Source: Candidatus Saccharimonadota bacterium (lineage in GTDB: Bacteria; Patescibacteriota; Saccharimonadia; Saccharimonadales; Saccharimonadaceae). Taken from it: a DNA stretch of 64,000 nucleotides. Below the pieces are notes generated by a model that did no database searches, was not told the DNA's origin, and saw nothing but the letters and a program-made list of their open reading frames with translations. Every line of letters begins with the position of its first letter. The first letter of the stretch is position 1. A program made the translations under genes and the position numbers. Positions 44,397-53,652 of the stretch are shown piece by piece. The stretch is from contig JAGCVL010000003.1 in NCBI GenBank assembly GCA_017962365.1, positions 1 to 64,000 of the forward strand. Reading direction: 5' to 3'.

Positions 44397-46565
44397 ATGA
44401 AAACGGTGGGCGCTGGCAAAATTGAGGAAATCCGACGACGCATTGAGATGTGCGATTTTTTGTGCGTGGCCCAGCTTTATTTGAAGGACAATTTTTTGCT
44501 GGAAAGGGACTTAAAGTCTGAAGACATAAAGCCAAGGCTGCTTGGGCACTGGGGAACTTGTCACGGGATTAATGTGGCGTACGCTAATCTAGCCGCAGCG
44601 TATGCGGATGACCCGCATTTTACATTTGTACTAGGGCCGGGACACGGATTTCCGGCGCTTAATGCGAATTTATGGCTAGATGAAAAGCTAGCCGAGGTAG
44701 ACAAAAAGGCAAGCGTGGACCGTGCTGGCCTAGAATATCTTTGCCGAGAATTTTCATGGCCAGATGGCTTTCCGAGTCACGCTAGTCCTTTTACCCCCGG
44801 AGTGATTACTGAAGGTGGGGAACTAGGTTATGCACTTGCCAACGCTTATGGCGTGGCGATGGGGCATCCAGAAAAAACCTTGGCGGTGATGATTGGTGAT
44901 GGTGAGCTGGAGACCGCCACGGCGATAGGTTCACTGAACTTGCATAACATTTTTGACGGCGGGAAACATGGTAAAGTTCTACCAATCCTACATCTAAATG
45001 GCTACAAGATTTCGGCGCCGTCGATTTACGCACGAAAATCTGAGCGGGAATTAAATGAGATGATACGAGGATTTGGATATACTCCAGTGTGGATTCGCGG
45101 TGATGACCCAGAAACATTCCAGGGGGCTTTGCATTTAAAGGTAGCTTCTCCGTTTTATATTTTAAAGACGGAAAAAGGCGAGGGCGGTCCGAATCGCGGC
45201 CACATGGCACATCAAATTCCACTAAAAAATCCTTCTGGTGACGAAAAAGAACTACGTGAACTTGAGGAGTGGCTCAAAAGTTATCGCCCAGAAGAGCTAC
45301 TCGATAATATCCGGGACGGGTCCTGCCGGTTTTGTCGTCCCCCGCGTCGCCAAGTCTCCGCGGGGGTCCCCCTACAAAACCGTCACCCGTCCGAGATTGT
45401 CGACGAGGATGATAATCTTGGTACTGAATTTCATTCACCCGCCAAGAGGATTGGTAAACTTTTGAAACGCGAGCTTAAAAATGATCCGCATTTTTATTTC
45501 TTCTCACCCGACGAGACAACATCAAATAAATTTGATGCAGTGTTTGACATAGAAAAGCGCGCATGGGGAATGCCAACGAAATCTGGAGACTTGCCAGAGT
45601 CGCCGGACGGGAGAATCGTAGAGATGCTGTCTGAGAATGTATTGTTTTCTACCATGACCGGACATCTATCAAATGGCGAGCAAGCGATGATGGGAAGCTA
45701 CGAGGCGTTTTTCCCGATTATTACAGCACAACTGCTACAACAAATTAAGTTTATTAAGCAATCTAAAACCGTAGCATGGCGAGATCCAATGCCGGCCGTA
45801 AATCTACTATCTACCTCGACTTGCTGGCGACAAGACCACAATGGCTTCACACATCAAAGTCCAGCCTTGATTTCGCAGTTACTCAGCATACCGTCCAATT
45901 TGACTAACTGTATTTTTCCAGTGGATGACATCGCGGCGGAAGAAGCATTTAATTTCATGATTTCATCTCATAATGTTGTAAACCTTACAACATTTAATAA
46001 GATTGACGAGCCAAGATTTCTCGACCCACACCAGGCTAGGTCACTGTTTAGTAACGGTGGCGCGTCAATTTACCAATTTATATCGGACGAAGACCCGGAT
46101 TTTGTATTTGCGGCAGCCGGGGATATCGTAACGCGCGAAGCGCTTGAAGCGATAAAGATTTTGCGCGAAGATTTGCCGGGGTTAGGATTTAGATTTGTGG
46201 GAATTAATGCTTTGTCATACCGTGCAATTGGCACAACCGAAAATAAATTAACTACCGAAAAATTTGACGAACTATTTACAAAACATTGCCCAATCATCGT
46301 AGACTTCCATGGCTATCCGGAAATCATGGAGACTATTTTGGAAAATTATGCCGATAGGCGCAGAATGCGCGTGCATGGTTTTAATGAGGAAGGTTCAACT
46401 ACAACACCATTTGAGATGTTGAGACGAAATGCGGCGTCCAGATATGATCTTGCAATTGATGTGGCAAAAACACTAGAGCGAGACGATTTAGTGCAAAAAT
46501 ACCAAAAAATTATGAATGACAATCATGAATATGCCGTGCAAAATGGCGTAGATTTGATAAAATAG
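44397..46565 (+). CDS. xfp: Xylulose-5-P/fructose-6-P phosphoketolase, with an in-frame palindromic insertion
   Basis: 722 residues. Splits xylulose-5-P (or fructose-6-P) to acetyl-P and glyceraldehyde-3-P (or erythrose-4-P) with thiamine diphosphate. LGHWGTCHGINVAYANL, VLGPGHGFPALNANLWL, IGDGELETATA and HLNGYKISAPSIY are family hallmarks, with GYPEIMETIL in the C-terminal part. Residues ~306-333 (GSCRFCRPPRRQ to NRHPSEI) are encoded by an 81-bp palindrome and have no counterpart in the family; they fall in a loop after PEELL. The reading frame is kept. TATAAT 8 nt before the ATG. Confidence 0.93.
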   Translation: MKTVGAGKIEEIRRRIEMCDFLCVAQLYLKDNFLLERDLKSEDIKPRLLGHWGTCHGINVAYANLAAAYADDPHFTFVLGPGHGFPALNANLWLDEKLAEVDKKASVDRAGLEYLCREFSWPDGFPSHASPFTPGVITEGGELGYALANAYGVAMGHPEKTLAVMIGDGELETATAIGSLNLHNIFDGGKHGKVLPILHLNGYKISAPSIYARKSERELNEMIRGFGYTPVWIRGDDPETFQGALHLKVASPFYILKTEKGEGGPNRGHMAHQIPLKNPSGDEKELRELEEWLKSYRPEELLDNIRDGSCRFCRPPRRQVSAGVPLQNRHPSEIVDEDDNLGTEFHSPAKRIGKLLKRELKNDPHFYFFSPDETTSNKFDAVFDIEKRAWGMPTKSGDLPESPDGRIVEMLSENVLFSTMTGHLSNGEQAMMGSYEAFFPIITAQLLQQIKFIKQSKTVAWRDPMPAVNLLSTSTCWRQDHNGFTHQSPALISQLLSIPSNLTNCIFPVDDIAAEEAFNFMISSHNVVNLTTFNKIDEPRFLDPHQARSLFSNGGASIYQFISDEDPDFVFAAAGDIVTREALEAIKILREDLPGLGFRFVGINALSYRAIGTTENKLTTEKFDELFTKHCPIIVDFHGYPEIMETILENYADRRRMRVHGFNEEGSTTTPFEMLRRNAASRYDLAIDVAKTLERDDLVQKYQKIMNDNHEYAVQNGVDLIK
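45313..45393. repeat. Palindromic repeat element inside the phosphoketolase gene
   Basis: 81-bp imperfect palindrome: GGACGGGT / ACCCGTCC (45314-45321, 45385-45392), CGGTTTTGT / ACAAAACCG (45327-45335, 45374-45382), CCCCCGCG / CGCGGGGG (45339-45346, 45359-45366). Read on the minus strand it shares TAGGGGGACCCCC exactly, and CGGGTGRCG, GGGGGAYGA and CAGGACCCG, with the intergenic copy at 36298-36378. GC content is far above that of the surrounding gene. In frame, adding about 27 residues. Confidence 0.8.
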
Positions 46566-46588
46566 AAATTTCTGTTATAATACTTCTC

Positions 46589-47296
46589 ATGGAAATTTTG
46601 ATTTTAATTATTTCATTGTTGATTTTATCTGAGACAACTGTGCTACTTTTTCGCAAAGTGAGGTCGGTATCTGGCGGAAAGCGAAAAATTTATGTCGACA
46701 CGTCGGTATTAATCGATGGGAGAATTCTCAATATCGCGAGAAGTGGTTTCATTGATGGCGATTTAATAATCCTTCGGTCGGTACTACTAGAATTACAGCT
46801 ACTAGCGGACGGTAAGGATTCAGAAAAACGCAGCAGAGCAAGAGCTGGGCTTGAGGTCGTAGCGGAGCTCGAACGCGTGATAGAGGTAAATACCGAAATC
46901 ATAGATGACATTGACGGACCTAAAAAAGTAGATGAAAAATTACTAAAATATGCAAAAGAAAACAAAGGCACCGTGCTGACGCTTGATTTTAATCTCATCA
47001 AAGTCGCGACGGCAGAAAAAATCCCAACCCTCAACATCAATGATTTGGCGCTCGCCGTGAGAAAAGATTTTTTGCCAGGCGAACGGATGAAGATAAAAAT
47101 TTTAGAAAAAGGTTCAGGGCGCGGACAGGGAATTGGTCACGCGCCTGACGGAACTATGATTGTAGTAGACAAAGCCTCTCACAAAATCGGACAAGAAGTC
47201 ATGATAGAATTTGTAAGATTTTATGAGACCCCGGCCGGCAAAATGATTTTTGCGCGGATAGCTGAGCAGGCTAAGAGGAAAACGCCTAGTCGTTAA
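46589..47296 (+). CDS. PIN-TRAM domain membrane-tethered protein (YacL-like)
   Basis: 235 residues. One N-terminal membrane helix (~2-20), a PIN nuclease-fold domain with acidic residues in KIYVDTSVLIDGRI, LLELQLLADG and TLDFNLIKVA (~residues 30-155), and a C-terminal TRAM domain (~155-225, MKIKILEKGSGRGQGIGHAPDGTMIVV) that binds RNA. Probably an RNA-acting nuclease at the membrane; substrate unknown. TATAAT 7 nt before the start. Convergent with PBP1A, 3 bp overlap of the coding ends. Confidence 0.85.
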   Translation: MEILILIISLLILSETTVLLFRKVRSVSGGKRKIYVDTSVLIDGRILNIARSGFIDGDLIILRSVLLELQLLADGKDSEKRSRARAGLEVVAELERVIEVNTEIIDDIDGPKKVDEKLLKYAKENKGTVLTLDFNLIKVATAEKIPTLNINDLALAVRKDFLPGERMKIKILEKGSGRGQGIGHAPDGTMIVVDKASHKIGQEVMIEFVRFYETPAGKMIFARIAEQAKRKTPSR

Positions 47297-50163
47297 TCTT
47301 CTTTTGGTTTTTCTTCTGGCTTTGAAGGCTTGGTGGGGGTAAGTTTCATTGACCCGGTCGCCGTGTAGCCAGCCTCATCCGTAACTACAAACTTAATGGA
47401 TGACTCAGAACCATCTAGGGTATAGCCACTAATCACACCATCACTACCGAGTGAAATGCCCTTCTTTTCAGTATCATTAATATACAATGAGTAGCCAGCG
47501 ATACCTAGAGAACCTTTCTTTATTGTAGCGATGATCTTATTACCGCTAGTAGAGACCGCAACCTCTGGCGGGGTATAAGTACAGGTATCTTCAGTTTCTT
47601 TATCGTATGGCTCTGGCACCTTATAGTTGTCTTTGCCAGTCATTGGATCAGTGACTTTGGTAACTTCAATTTCAATCTTGTAATCGCTTGGTGTACAGCT
47701 CGAGGCTAGCAAATGATTATACTTATTGAATGTAAGCGTCTCTTTGACGATACCAGAGTTTTTCTCCGGATTAAACCAGCTTGGCCAGATGTCTGATACG
47801 CCATTGACAGTAAGGGTCTTGATGCCGGCTGGTCTAGCTGGCTGATCGCCAGATTTCCACTTGCCATCTGGGCCGTAGACTTCTTTATGGACACGCTCCA
47901 TGTAGGTGCCAACAGTGGTGCGGGCAACTAGGTTGGAGTTTGATGAAAGACCAGAACCGTCGTGATTACCGTTCCAGACGAGGGTCGAGAGTGCGGTGGA
48001 ATAACTTTCGATGAGCGAATCTTTGGTGACAGCGGAATTTGACGTAGTGGTCGTACCGGTCTTGGTGGCCGTCCAGACGCCTGGCACCACATAGCCATAG
48101 CTTTGTGAGCCACCAGGTGCATAGATGCCAAAGCGAGCAGATGGGTCACTAAGGATATTTGAAATCATGTAAGCAACTTGCTCATCTACGACGCGAGTAG
48201 CTGGCGAATCAGTCCAGGATTCAATAACGTCACCGGCAGAGTTTTTAACTTCCAATATATACGAGAGATCCTTGTATGAGCCACCACGAGCGAGGGAAGC
48301 ATAGGCGTTGGCATGTTCGACCATTTTGACACCACAGCCGGAGCCGATGGCGATAGAGAGGCCATAACCGCTACGGTTGGCACAGTAAGAAGTATCACCA
48401 AGTGCATGTGCGACCTCTAGAGAGTTGTCGATGCCATTAATATATAGAGCCTTGACCGCTGCAATATTTAATGAATGGCCGAGAGAGAAGCGAATTGAGA
48501 CATCACCATAGAAAGTACCAGTGGCATTAGTAAGCGAACAGGCACCAGAATAGCCAGCACAATAAGTAGAATTAATATTTTCATCCTTCAAAATTGAACC
48601 TGGTCCGTAGTTGATACCTTCGCGTTGCATAAAGAGTGGGGAATAGTCAAGAATTGGCTTAATTGTGGAGCCTGGCTCAATCAATGCGTCAGTGGTAACG
48701 TTTAGCTCGCCGTAAGTTGTATTGTAAAAGTCAATCGACCCCACCATGGCAATGACTTGAGAAGTCTCAACGTCCACTGAAACTAGGGCGATATCATCGC
48801 TATTGTTGGCATAGGTGTTACCTTCGCCGACTTTCACGGCGTCTTCGGCAATTTGCTGGGCGCGAGCATCAAGCGTGGTAGTGATAGTCCAGCCACCGGC
48901 GCGCATAGTGGAAATGCCGTATTTTTCTTCGAGTTGGGAGCGAACTTCGAGCACAAAATGCGGTGCAATCATATCAGAATATTGACTAGACTCTGGTTTA
49001 ATCGTATCAAGAATTGCGACTTCCTTTGCAGCCTCAGCTTCCTCTTTGGTGATGTAGCCCATCTCTGCCATAGCATCTAGCGTATGCTGCTGGCGCCAGA
49101 TGAGTTGGTCATGACCGTATTCATTGTATGGGTTAAATACGGCTGGATTATTTGGGATAGATGCAAGAAGTGCCGACTCGGCAAGAGTCAAATCTTTGGC
49201 GGATTTACCGAAATAAGTCCTAGCAGCAGATTCTACACCGTTGCGTCGACCACCATAAGGTGATTGGTTGAGATACATGGTGATAATCTGGTCTTTTGTA
49301 TACATGCGTTCGAGCTCGATAGCTAGAATTAGCTCTTTGATCTTTCGCTGCAAGCCACCACGGTTTTCACTCTGAGCCTCATCGGCGAAGTAAACCTGCT
49401 TGATGAGCTGCTGAGTGAGCGTCGAACCGCCCTGGACACCATGACCGGTCACCGTAGATATCACGGCGCGAATAAGACCGACCGGGTCAACCCCGATATG
49501 GTTGTAAAAATTGCGATCCTCGATGGCGATAGTCGCTTGGTACATGTACGGGCTGATCTCATCTTGATCGACTACTAGGCGGTAGTTGTCGTTACCAGTA
49601 TCTTTCCACAACACAACACCATTGCGATCTAGATATGTGTTGACCGTCTCGGAAATATTCATCTCCTCAAGTCGCATTTCATCTAGTTGTGGTTTATAGT
49701 ATAGGAATAGGCCGCCGATACCAATAACCATCAACAAAAACAATATGCCGATAGTCTTAAGGATGGCTTTTTGGCCACGCCAGGAAAACCACCAACGAAA
49801 GACGCGCTTTGGATGAAGTCTAGCAAAGAAGCGCTTAATCGGCTCTTTTGGCAAAGTTGCCAAATCTTCGGCGTGACGCCTAGCTTCGGCTTCTTTTCTT
49901 GCTTTTCTTTTTTCTTTATAACTCATAAAAAACTCTTTTGCTTTAACCGGAAAATTTTTAAAAGTTAGCTTTTCTTTTGGCTCGTCCAAACTTTCTTTGG
50001 ATTCTTCGGGTTCTTTAGGCTCTTTTTGAGGCTCTTTGACTTTTTTGATCTCTTTTACCTCTTTAATTGCTTTACCTAATGGCCTCTTTGTTGGTGGCAA
50101 AGAAACCTTAGCCTTATCATCCTTTTTGGATGGTAAACTAACTTCAATTTTCTTTTTTACCAT
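47293..50163 (-). CDS. Class A penicillin-binding protein (PBP1A-like)
   Basis: 956 residues. Polymerises glycan strands and crosslinks peptides. A long cytoplasmic basic/acidic N-terminus (~130 residues of Lys/Glu/Pro repeats), one membrane helix (~145-165), transglycosylase GT51 domain (EDRNFYNHIGVDPVGLIRAV, GGSTLTQQLIKQ), transpeptidase with EPGSTIKPILDY (active Ser), SLNIAAVK and TKTGTTTTSN. C-terminal ~200 residues are beta-rich and extracellular. Start at 50163, since the TATAAT (50176-50171) is 7 nt upstream; the upstream frame would cross the divergent promoter. Confidence 0.95.
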   Translation of the reverse strand: MVKKKIEVSLPSKKDDKAKVSLPPTKRPLGKAIKEVKEIKKVKEPQKEPKEPEESKESLDEPKEKLTFKNFPVKAKEFFMSYKEKRKARKEAEARRHAEDLATLPKEPIKRFFARLHPKRVFRWWFSWRGQKAILKTIGILFLLMVIGIGGLFLYYKPQLDEMRLEEMNISETVNTYLDRNGVVLWKDTGNDNYRLVVDQDEISPYMYQATIAIEDRNFYNHIGVDPVGLIRAVISTVTGHGVQGGSTLTQQLIKQVYFADEAQSENRGGLQRKIKELILAIELERMYTKDQIITMYLNQSPYGGRRNGVESAARTYFGKSAKDLTLAESALLASIPNNPAVFNPYNEYGHDQLIWRQQHTLDAMAEMGYITKEEAEAAKEVAILDTIKPESSQYSDMIAPHFVLEVRSQLEEKYGISTMRAGGWTITTTLDARAQQIAEDAVKVGEGNTYANNSDDIALVSVDVETSQVIAMVGSIDFYNTTYGELNVTTDALIEPGSTIKPILDYSPLFMQREGINYGPGSILKDENINSTYCAGYSGACSLTNATGTFYGDVSIRFSLGHSLNIAAVKALYINGIDNSLEVAHALGDTSYCANRSGYGLSIAIGSGCGVKMVEHANAYASLARGGSYKDLSYILEVKNSAGDVIESWTDSPATRVVDEQVAYMISNILSDPSARFGIYAPGGSQSYGYVVPGVWTATKTGTTTTSNSAVTKDSLIESYSTALSTLVWNGNHDGSGLSSNSNLVARTTVGTYMERVHKEVYGPDGKWKSGDQPARPAGIKTLTVNGVSDIWPSWFNPEKNSGIVKETLTFNKYNHLLASSCTPSDYKIEIEVTKVTDPMTGKDNYKVPEPYDKETEDTCTYTPPEVAVSTSGNKIIATIKKGSLGIAGYSLYINDTEKKGISLGSDGVISGYTLDGSESSIKFVVTDEAGYTATGSMKLTPTKPSKPEEKPKED

Positions 50164-50170
50164 ATTATAT

Positions 50171-50190
50171 ATTATAACACGTGTTATAAT
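50171..50190. promoter_or_regulatory. Perfect palindromic divergent promoter, PBP1A / murJ
   Basis: ATTATAACAC-GTGTTATAAT is exactly self-complementary over 20 bp. It holds one TATAAT on each strand (50185-50190 plus; 50176-50171 minus), 7 nt from each start codon. Only 34 bp separate the two start codons. Confidence 0.8.
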
Positions 50191-50197
50191 AATAGTT

Positions 50198-51838
50198 ATG
50201 AAAAAGTTTAGGTTCCGGTCGGTCGTAAAAATGGCAAGCGCCAAGATGTCGGTAAAATCCGCGGCAATTGTATTAGCTTCTTCTACGCTGATTTCGGCAC
50301 TGCTTGGGCTTTTTCGCGATAGGCTTCTAAATTCATATTATCTTGGTACTTATCCTACTGGCATTGACGCTTATACGGCGGCATTTACGATTCCAGATTT
50401 TATGTTTTTTATTTTAACCTCTGGGGCGCTAGCCGTATCGTTTATACCGGTATTTAATGAGCGTTTGATAAAAGGGAATAAAAAATCCGCCTGGGAAATG
50501 TCTTCATCGCTACTGAATTTGCTAGCACTTTTGACGCTAATAACTAGCGTGCTAATTATGATATTTGCGGACCCACTAATTAGATATATAGTTTCGCCTG
50601 GCCTCGACGAATCTGGCATGATTCTAGCAATCAATATGACCCGGGTAATCGCGATAAACCCATTCCTATTTAGTATTGCTACCGTGCTGACCTCGATGCA
50701 GCAAGCGGTGGGGAGATTTGTGTTTTATGCGTTTGCGCCTGCTATATATAATATAGGAATTATTATTGGTATTACCTGGTTTACTGGTGGGATTAATCTG
50801 TTTGGAGTGCAGCTGTTTGAGGGTGGTATCATGGGGGTAGCGATCGGTGTGATTTTAGGTGCCGTGATGCAGCTTATCGTGTCTCTAATTGGGCTGTTTG
50901 GGCTAGGGTTTGACTATGAATTTAAAATTGCCTGGAAAAACCAAGGCTTTCGGACTATTTTAAAATTATTGCCGCCGCGGTCACTGGATCAGGGGATTGA
51001 CTATGTTAATGCTATCGTAAATACAAATCTGTCATCACGGATGGGGGCTGGGGCAGTAAGGTCGTTTAACCAGGCTTCGTCTCTACATCAGATGCCAGTA
51101 AATTTGATTGGCGTAGCGATTTCGACGGCGTTTTTCCCAAAGTTGACCGAGGAGCTGGGGGCTGGCGATGAAAATGAATTTTACAATACGTTCAGGAAAG
51201 CTCTCCGGATGATTCTGTGGATTTCTTTACCGGTAGCAGTAGTGGCATTCTTTACTCGGGGATATGTGACGAGCTTTATTTCCAACATCGGTAGTAGCGA
51301 CCAAAATGGCACAATCGCATCAATTCTCGGGACTTTGTGCGTAGCGATTTTTGCTAGGAGTGTATTTCATATTGCATCGCGAGGATTTTATGCCTACCAA
51401 GACACTAAGACGCCATTTAGGGTATCGATCGTGGCGATTGGTCTCACGATTGCATTTTCGGTGTGGTTTTTCTTGCTCGGTTGGGGCGTAGATGGTCTAG
51501 GTATGGCGCAGTCGCTTGGGGCAGTGATTGAGATTATAATATTGCTCGCAATCTTGGAGAAGCGGAGCGGGCGGAAGCTTCTCACTCGCGATTTTTGGCA
51601 GGGGACCATCAGGATGACTTTTGCGACGGTGATTGCTGGATGCGTGGCGTTTTCACTCACCAAGTTTATCCCTCTGATGGCGACAGATGTGTCACTGGTG
51701 ATTACCGTGCCGAAGTTTTTGATAATTACTGCAGGCTCGGTAGTGGCATATGTAATCGCAAGCTACTTCCTGGATCTCGACGAAGTAAAGCCAGTACTCG
51801 CACGAGTAAAGAAAATCTTATTCAGAAACGTGAAATAG
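50198..51838 (+). CDS. murJ: Lipid II flippase MurJ (MviN family)
   Basis: 546 residues, about 14 membrane helices. Moves lipid II across the membrane for cell-wall synthesis. LGLFRDRLLNSYYLG near the N-terminus, GALAVSFIPVFNE and SSLHQMPVNLIGVAISTAFFP in the core. Start at 50198, 7 nt after its TATAAT; the longer frame from 50036 is antisense to the PBP. Divergent pairing with PBP1A suggests joint control of wall synthesis. Confidence 0.93.
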   Translation: MKKFRFRSVVKMASAKMSVKSAAIVLASSTLISALLGLFRDRLLNSYYLGTYPTGIDAYTAAFTIPDFMFFILTSGALAVSFIPVFNERLIKGNKKSAWEMSSSLLNLLALLTLITSVLIMIFADPLIRYIVSPGLDESGMILAINMTRVIAINPFLFSIATVLTSMQQAVGRFVFYAFAPAIYNIGIIIGITWFTGGINLFGVQLFEGGIMGVAIGVILGAVMQLIVSLIGLFGLGFDYEFKIAWKNQGFRTILKLLPPRSLDQGIDYVNAIVNTNLSSRMGAGAVRSFNQASSLHQMPVNLIGVAISTAFFPKLTEELGAGDENEFYNTFRKALRMILWISLPVAVVAFFTRGYVTSFISNIGSSDQNGTIASILGTLCVAIFARSVFHIASRGFYAYQDTKTPFRVSIVAIGLTIAFSVWFFLLGWGVDGLGMAQSLGAVIEIIILLAILEKRSGRKLLTRDFWQGTIRMTFATVIAGCVAFSLTKFIPLMATDVSLVITVPKFLIITAGSVVAYVIASYFLDLDEVKPVLARVKKILFRNVK

Positions 51839-51853
51839 TGATATAATATCTTT

Positions 51854-52141
51854 ATGGAGATAAAACGCGAGGATATTATACATCTTGGAAAGCTATCTAA
51901 TTTTGATTTATCAGAGAAAGAGATAGAGAGCCTGAGCAAGGATATTTCGGAGATTATTAAATACATTTCCCAGCTGGACGAGTTAAATACTGATGGAGTG
52001 GAGCCAACCTATCAGGTGTTTGAGATGGAAAACGTCTGGAGGAGTGATGAGATTTTAGAGCAGGATGCTTCCATGGAGCAGCTCCTTGCGCTAACCAAAG
52101 AGGAAAAAGATAACCAAATAAAGGTACCAAAAGTCTTATGA
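51854..52141 (+). CDS. gatC: Glu-tRNA(Gln)/Asp-tRNA(Asn) amidotransferase subunit C
   Basis: 95 residues. Small subunit that holds GatA and GatB together. MEIKREDIIHLGKLSNFDLSE, ELNTDGVEPTYQVFEMENVWR with the usual DGVxP motif. TATAAT 6 nt before the ATG. Its end overlaps gatA by 4 nt (ATGA). Confidence 0.95.
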   Translation: MEIKREDIIHLGKLSNFDLSEKEIESLSKDISEIIKYISQLDELNTDGVEPTYQVFEMENVWRSDEILEQDASMEQLLALTKEEKDNQIKVPKVL

Positions 52142-53601
52142 AAATCGCCAACAAAACCGTAACAGCAACCAGATTAGTAAAAGACGCGCTTGAAAAAGCG
52201 AAGCATTTTGCAGATTATAATATTTTTACTTTTATCGACGAAGAGGGGGCACTAAAAAAAGCAGCCGAGATTGACGATAAAATCGCGCGCGGAGAAAAAG
52301 TCGGGCGACTCGCCGGGGTGCCGTATGCTTTGAAAGATAATTTTATGTCAACACGCGGTGACACGACGGCGTCGGCGCATATTTTGGAGGGTTGCGCATC
52401 GCCGATTACGGCTACCGCAGTGGAGAGACTTGAAAATGAAGGCGCAATCATGATTGGACGGACCAATCTTGATGCTTTTGCGCACGGATCTTCTACCGAG
52501 AATTCGTACTATGGACCAACTTTAAATGCGTACGATAAAACGCGCGTAGCTGGTGGGTCATCTGGTGGGTCGGCGGCAGCGGTAGCGCTTGATATTGTGG
52601 AATTTGCAACTGGGACCGACACTGGTGGATCTATTCGGCAGCCGGCTTCGTTTAATGGAGTGTATGGGCTCAAGCCGACTTATGGCGCCGTTTCGCGTTA
52701 TGGGGTGGTAGCGATGGCTTCGTCGCTAGACTGTATTGGATTTTTCACCAAGACGCCAGAGGATATGGACCTTTTGATGTCAGTTGCTTCCGGACGGGAT
52801 CCGAAAGACCTCACCACACTACCAGATTTCTATAATACCAATCCGCAATTAGGCGATTCTCGACCCGTGGCTTCGCGCCCGTCGTTACGGGGCTCCGCCG
52901 CTCAGTCCGCTCCCGTTGTCGCGGAAGGTCTCGAATCACCTAAATTGCGGATTGGCATCATCAAGGATTTTGATAATGATGTGGTGGATGCGGAGATTCG
53001 GGAGACGCTTAAAGATAAATGTGAACTTCTGAAGTCGAAGGGGTATGAGATTGTGGAGCTTGAGATGCCGAGCTTGAAGTATGCGCTCGCAGTTTATTAC
53101 ATCATCCAACCGGCCGAAGTGGCATCGAATTTATCGCGGTACGACGGAGTAAGATATGGTTTTCGGTCGGAAAAGTCTGGCGATCTAGACAGCTTGTATG
53201 GTAATACTAGGAGCGAAGGTTTTATGCCGGAAAACAAGCGGCGAATTATGATCGGCAATTTCGTACTATCTAGCGGATTCTTTGATGCGTATTTCTTAAA
53301 GGCGGCAAAGGCGCGTACCATGATTGCGGATGAGTATAAAAAAGCCTTTGAAAAATGCGACTTTATCTTGACACCAGTGTCGCCAAGCCCGGCATTTAAG
53401 CTTGGCGAAAAGGTAAACGACCCAGTAGCTATGTATCTGGAAGATTTGATGAGTGTGTCACTAAATCTTGCTGGCGTACCAGGGCTCGCAATCCCAGCCG
53501 GAAGAAATAAAGCTGGTCTACCGATTGGTTTGCAACTGGTAGCACCACGCAGACAAGACAAGGCGCTAATTGAATTTGCCAAGGAGTTACAAGATGAGTA
53601 A
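52138..53601 (+). CDS. gatA: Glu-tRNA(Gln)/Asp-tRNA(Asn) amidotransferase subunit A, with an in-frame GC-rich insertion
   Basis: 487 residues. Generates ammonia from glutamine for GatB. Amidase signature: catalytic Lys in [10 protein letters not shown], serine cluster [14 protein letters not shown] and [22 protein letters not shown]. Residues ~240-266 ([13 protein letters not shown] to AEGLESPKL) are encoded by a GC-rich imperfect palindrome absent from the family; they fall just before the strand LRIGIIKDF. Frame kept, so probably functional. The C-terminal half is otherwise normal. Confidence 0.94.
   Translation: MKIANKTVTATRLVKDALEKAKHFADYNIFTFIDEEGALKKAAEIDDKIARGEKVGRLAGVPYALKDNFMSTRGDTTASAHILEGCASPITATAVERLENEGAIMIGRTNLDAFAHGSSTENSYYGPTLNAYDKTRVAGGSSGGSAAAVALDIVEFATGTDTGGSIRQPASFNGVYGLKPTYGAVSRYGVVAMASSLDCIGFFTKTPEDMDLLMSVASGRDPKDLTTLPDFYNTNPQLGDSRPVASRPSLRGSAAQSAPVVAEGLESPKLRIGIIKDFDNDVVDAEIRETLKDKCELLKSKGYEIVELEMPSLKYALAVYYIIQPAEVASNLSRYDGVRYGFRSEKSGDLDSLYGNTRSEGFMPENKRRIMIGNFVLSSGFFDAYFLKAAKARTMIADEYKKAFEKCDFILTPVSPSPAFKLGEKVNDPVAMYLEDLMSVSLNLAGVPGLAIPAGRNKAGLPIGLQLVAPRRQDKALIEFAKELQDE
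52855..52937. repeat. Palindromic insertion inside gatA
   Basis: 83-bp GC-rich imperfect palindrome: GATTCTCGACC / GGTCTCGAATC (two mismatches), CTTCGCG / CGCGGAAG (one bulge), ACGGG / CCCGT. It does not share the TAGGGGGACCCCC core of the copies at 36298 and 45313, so it is a second family or a diverged one. Confidence 0.6.
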
Positions 53602-53652
53602 ATATAATTCTATTATAGCACACTTTGCTAGATTTGTCAAGGGGGTAAAATA

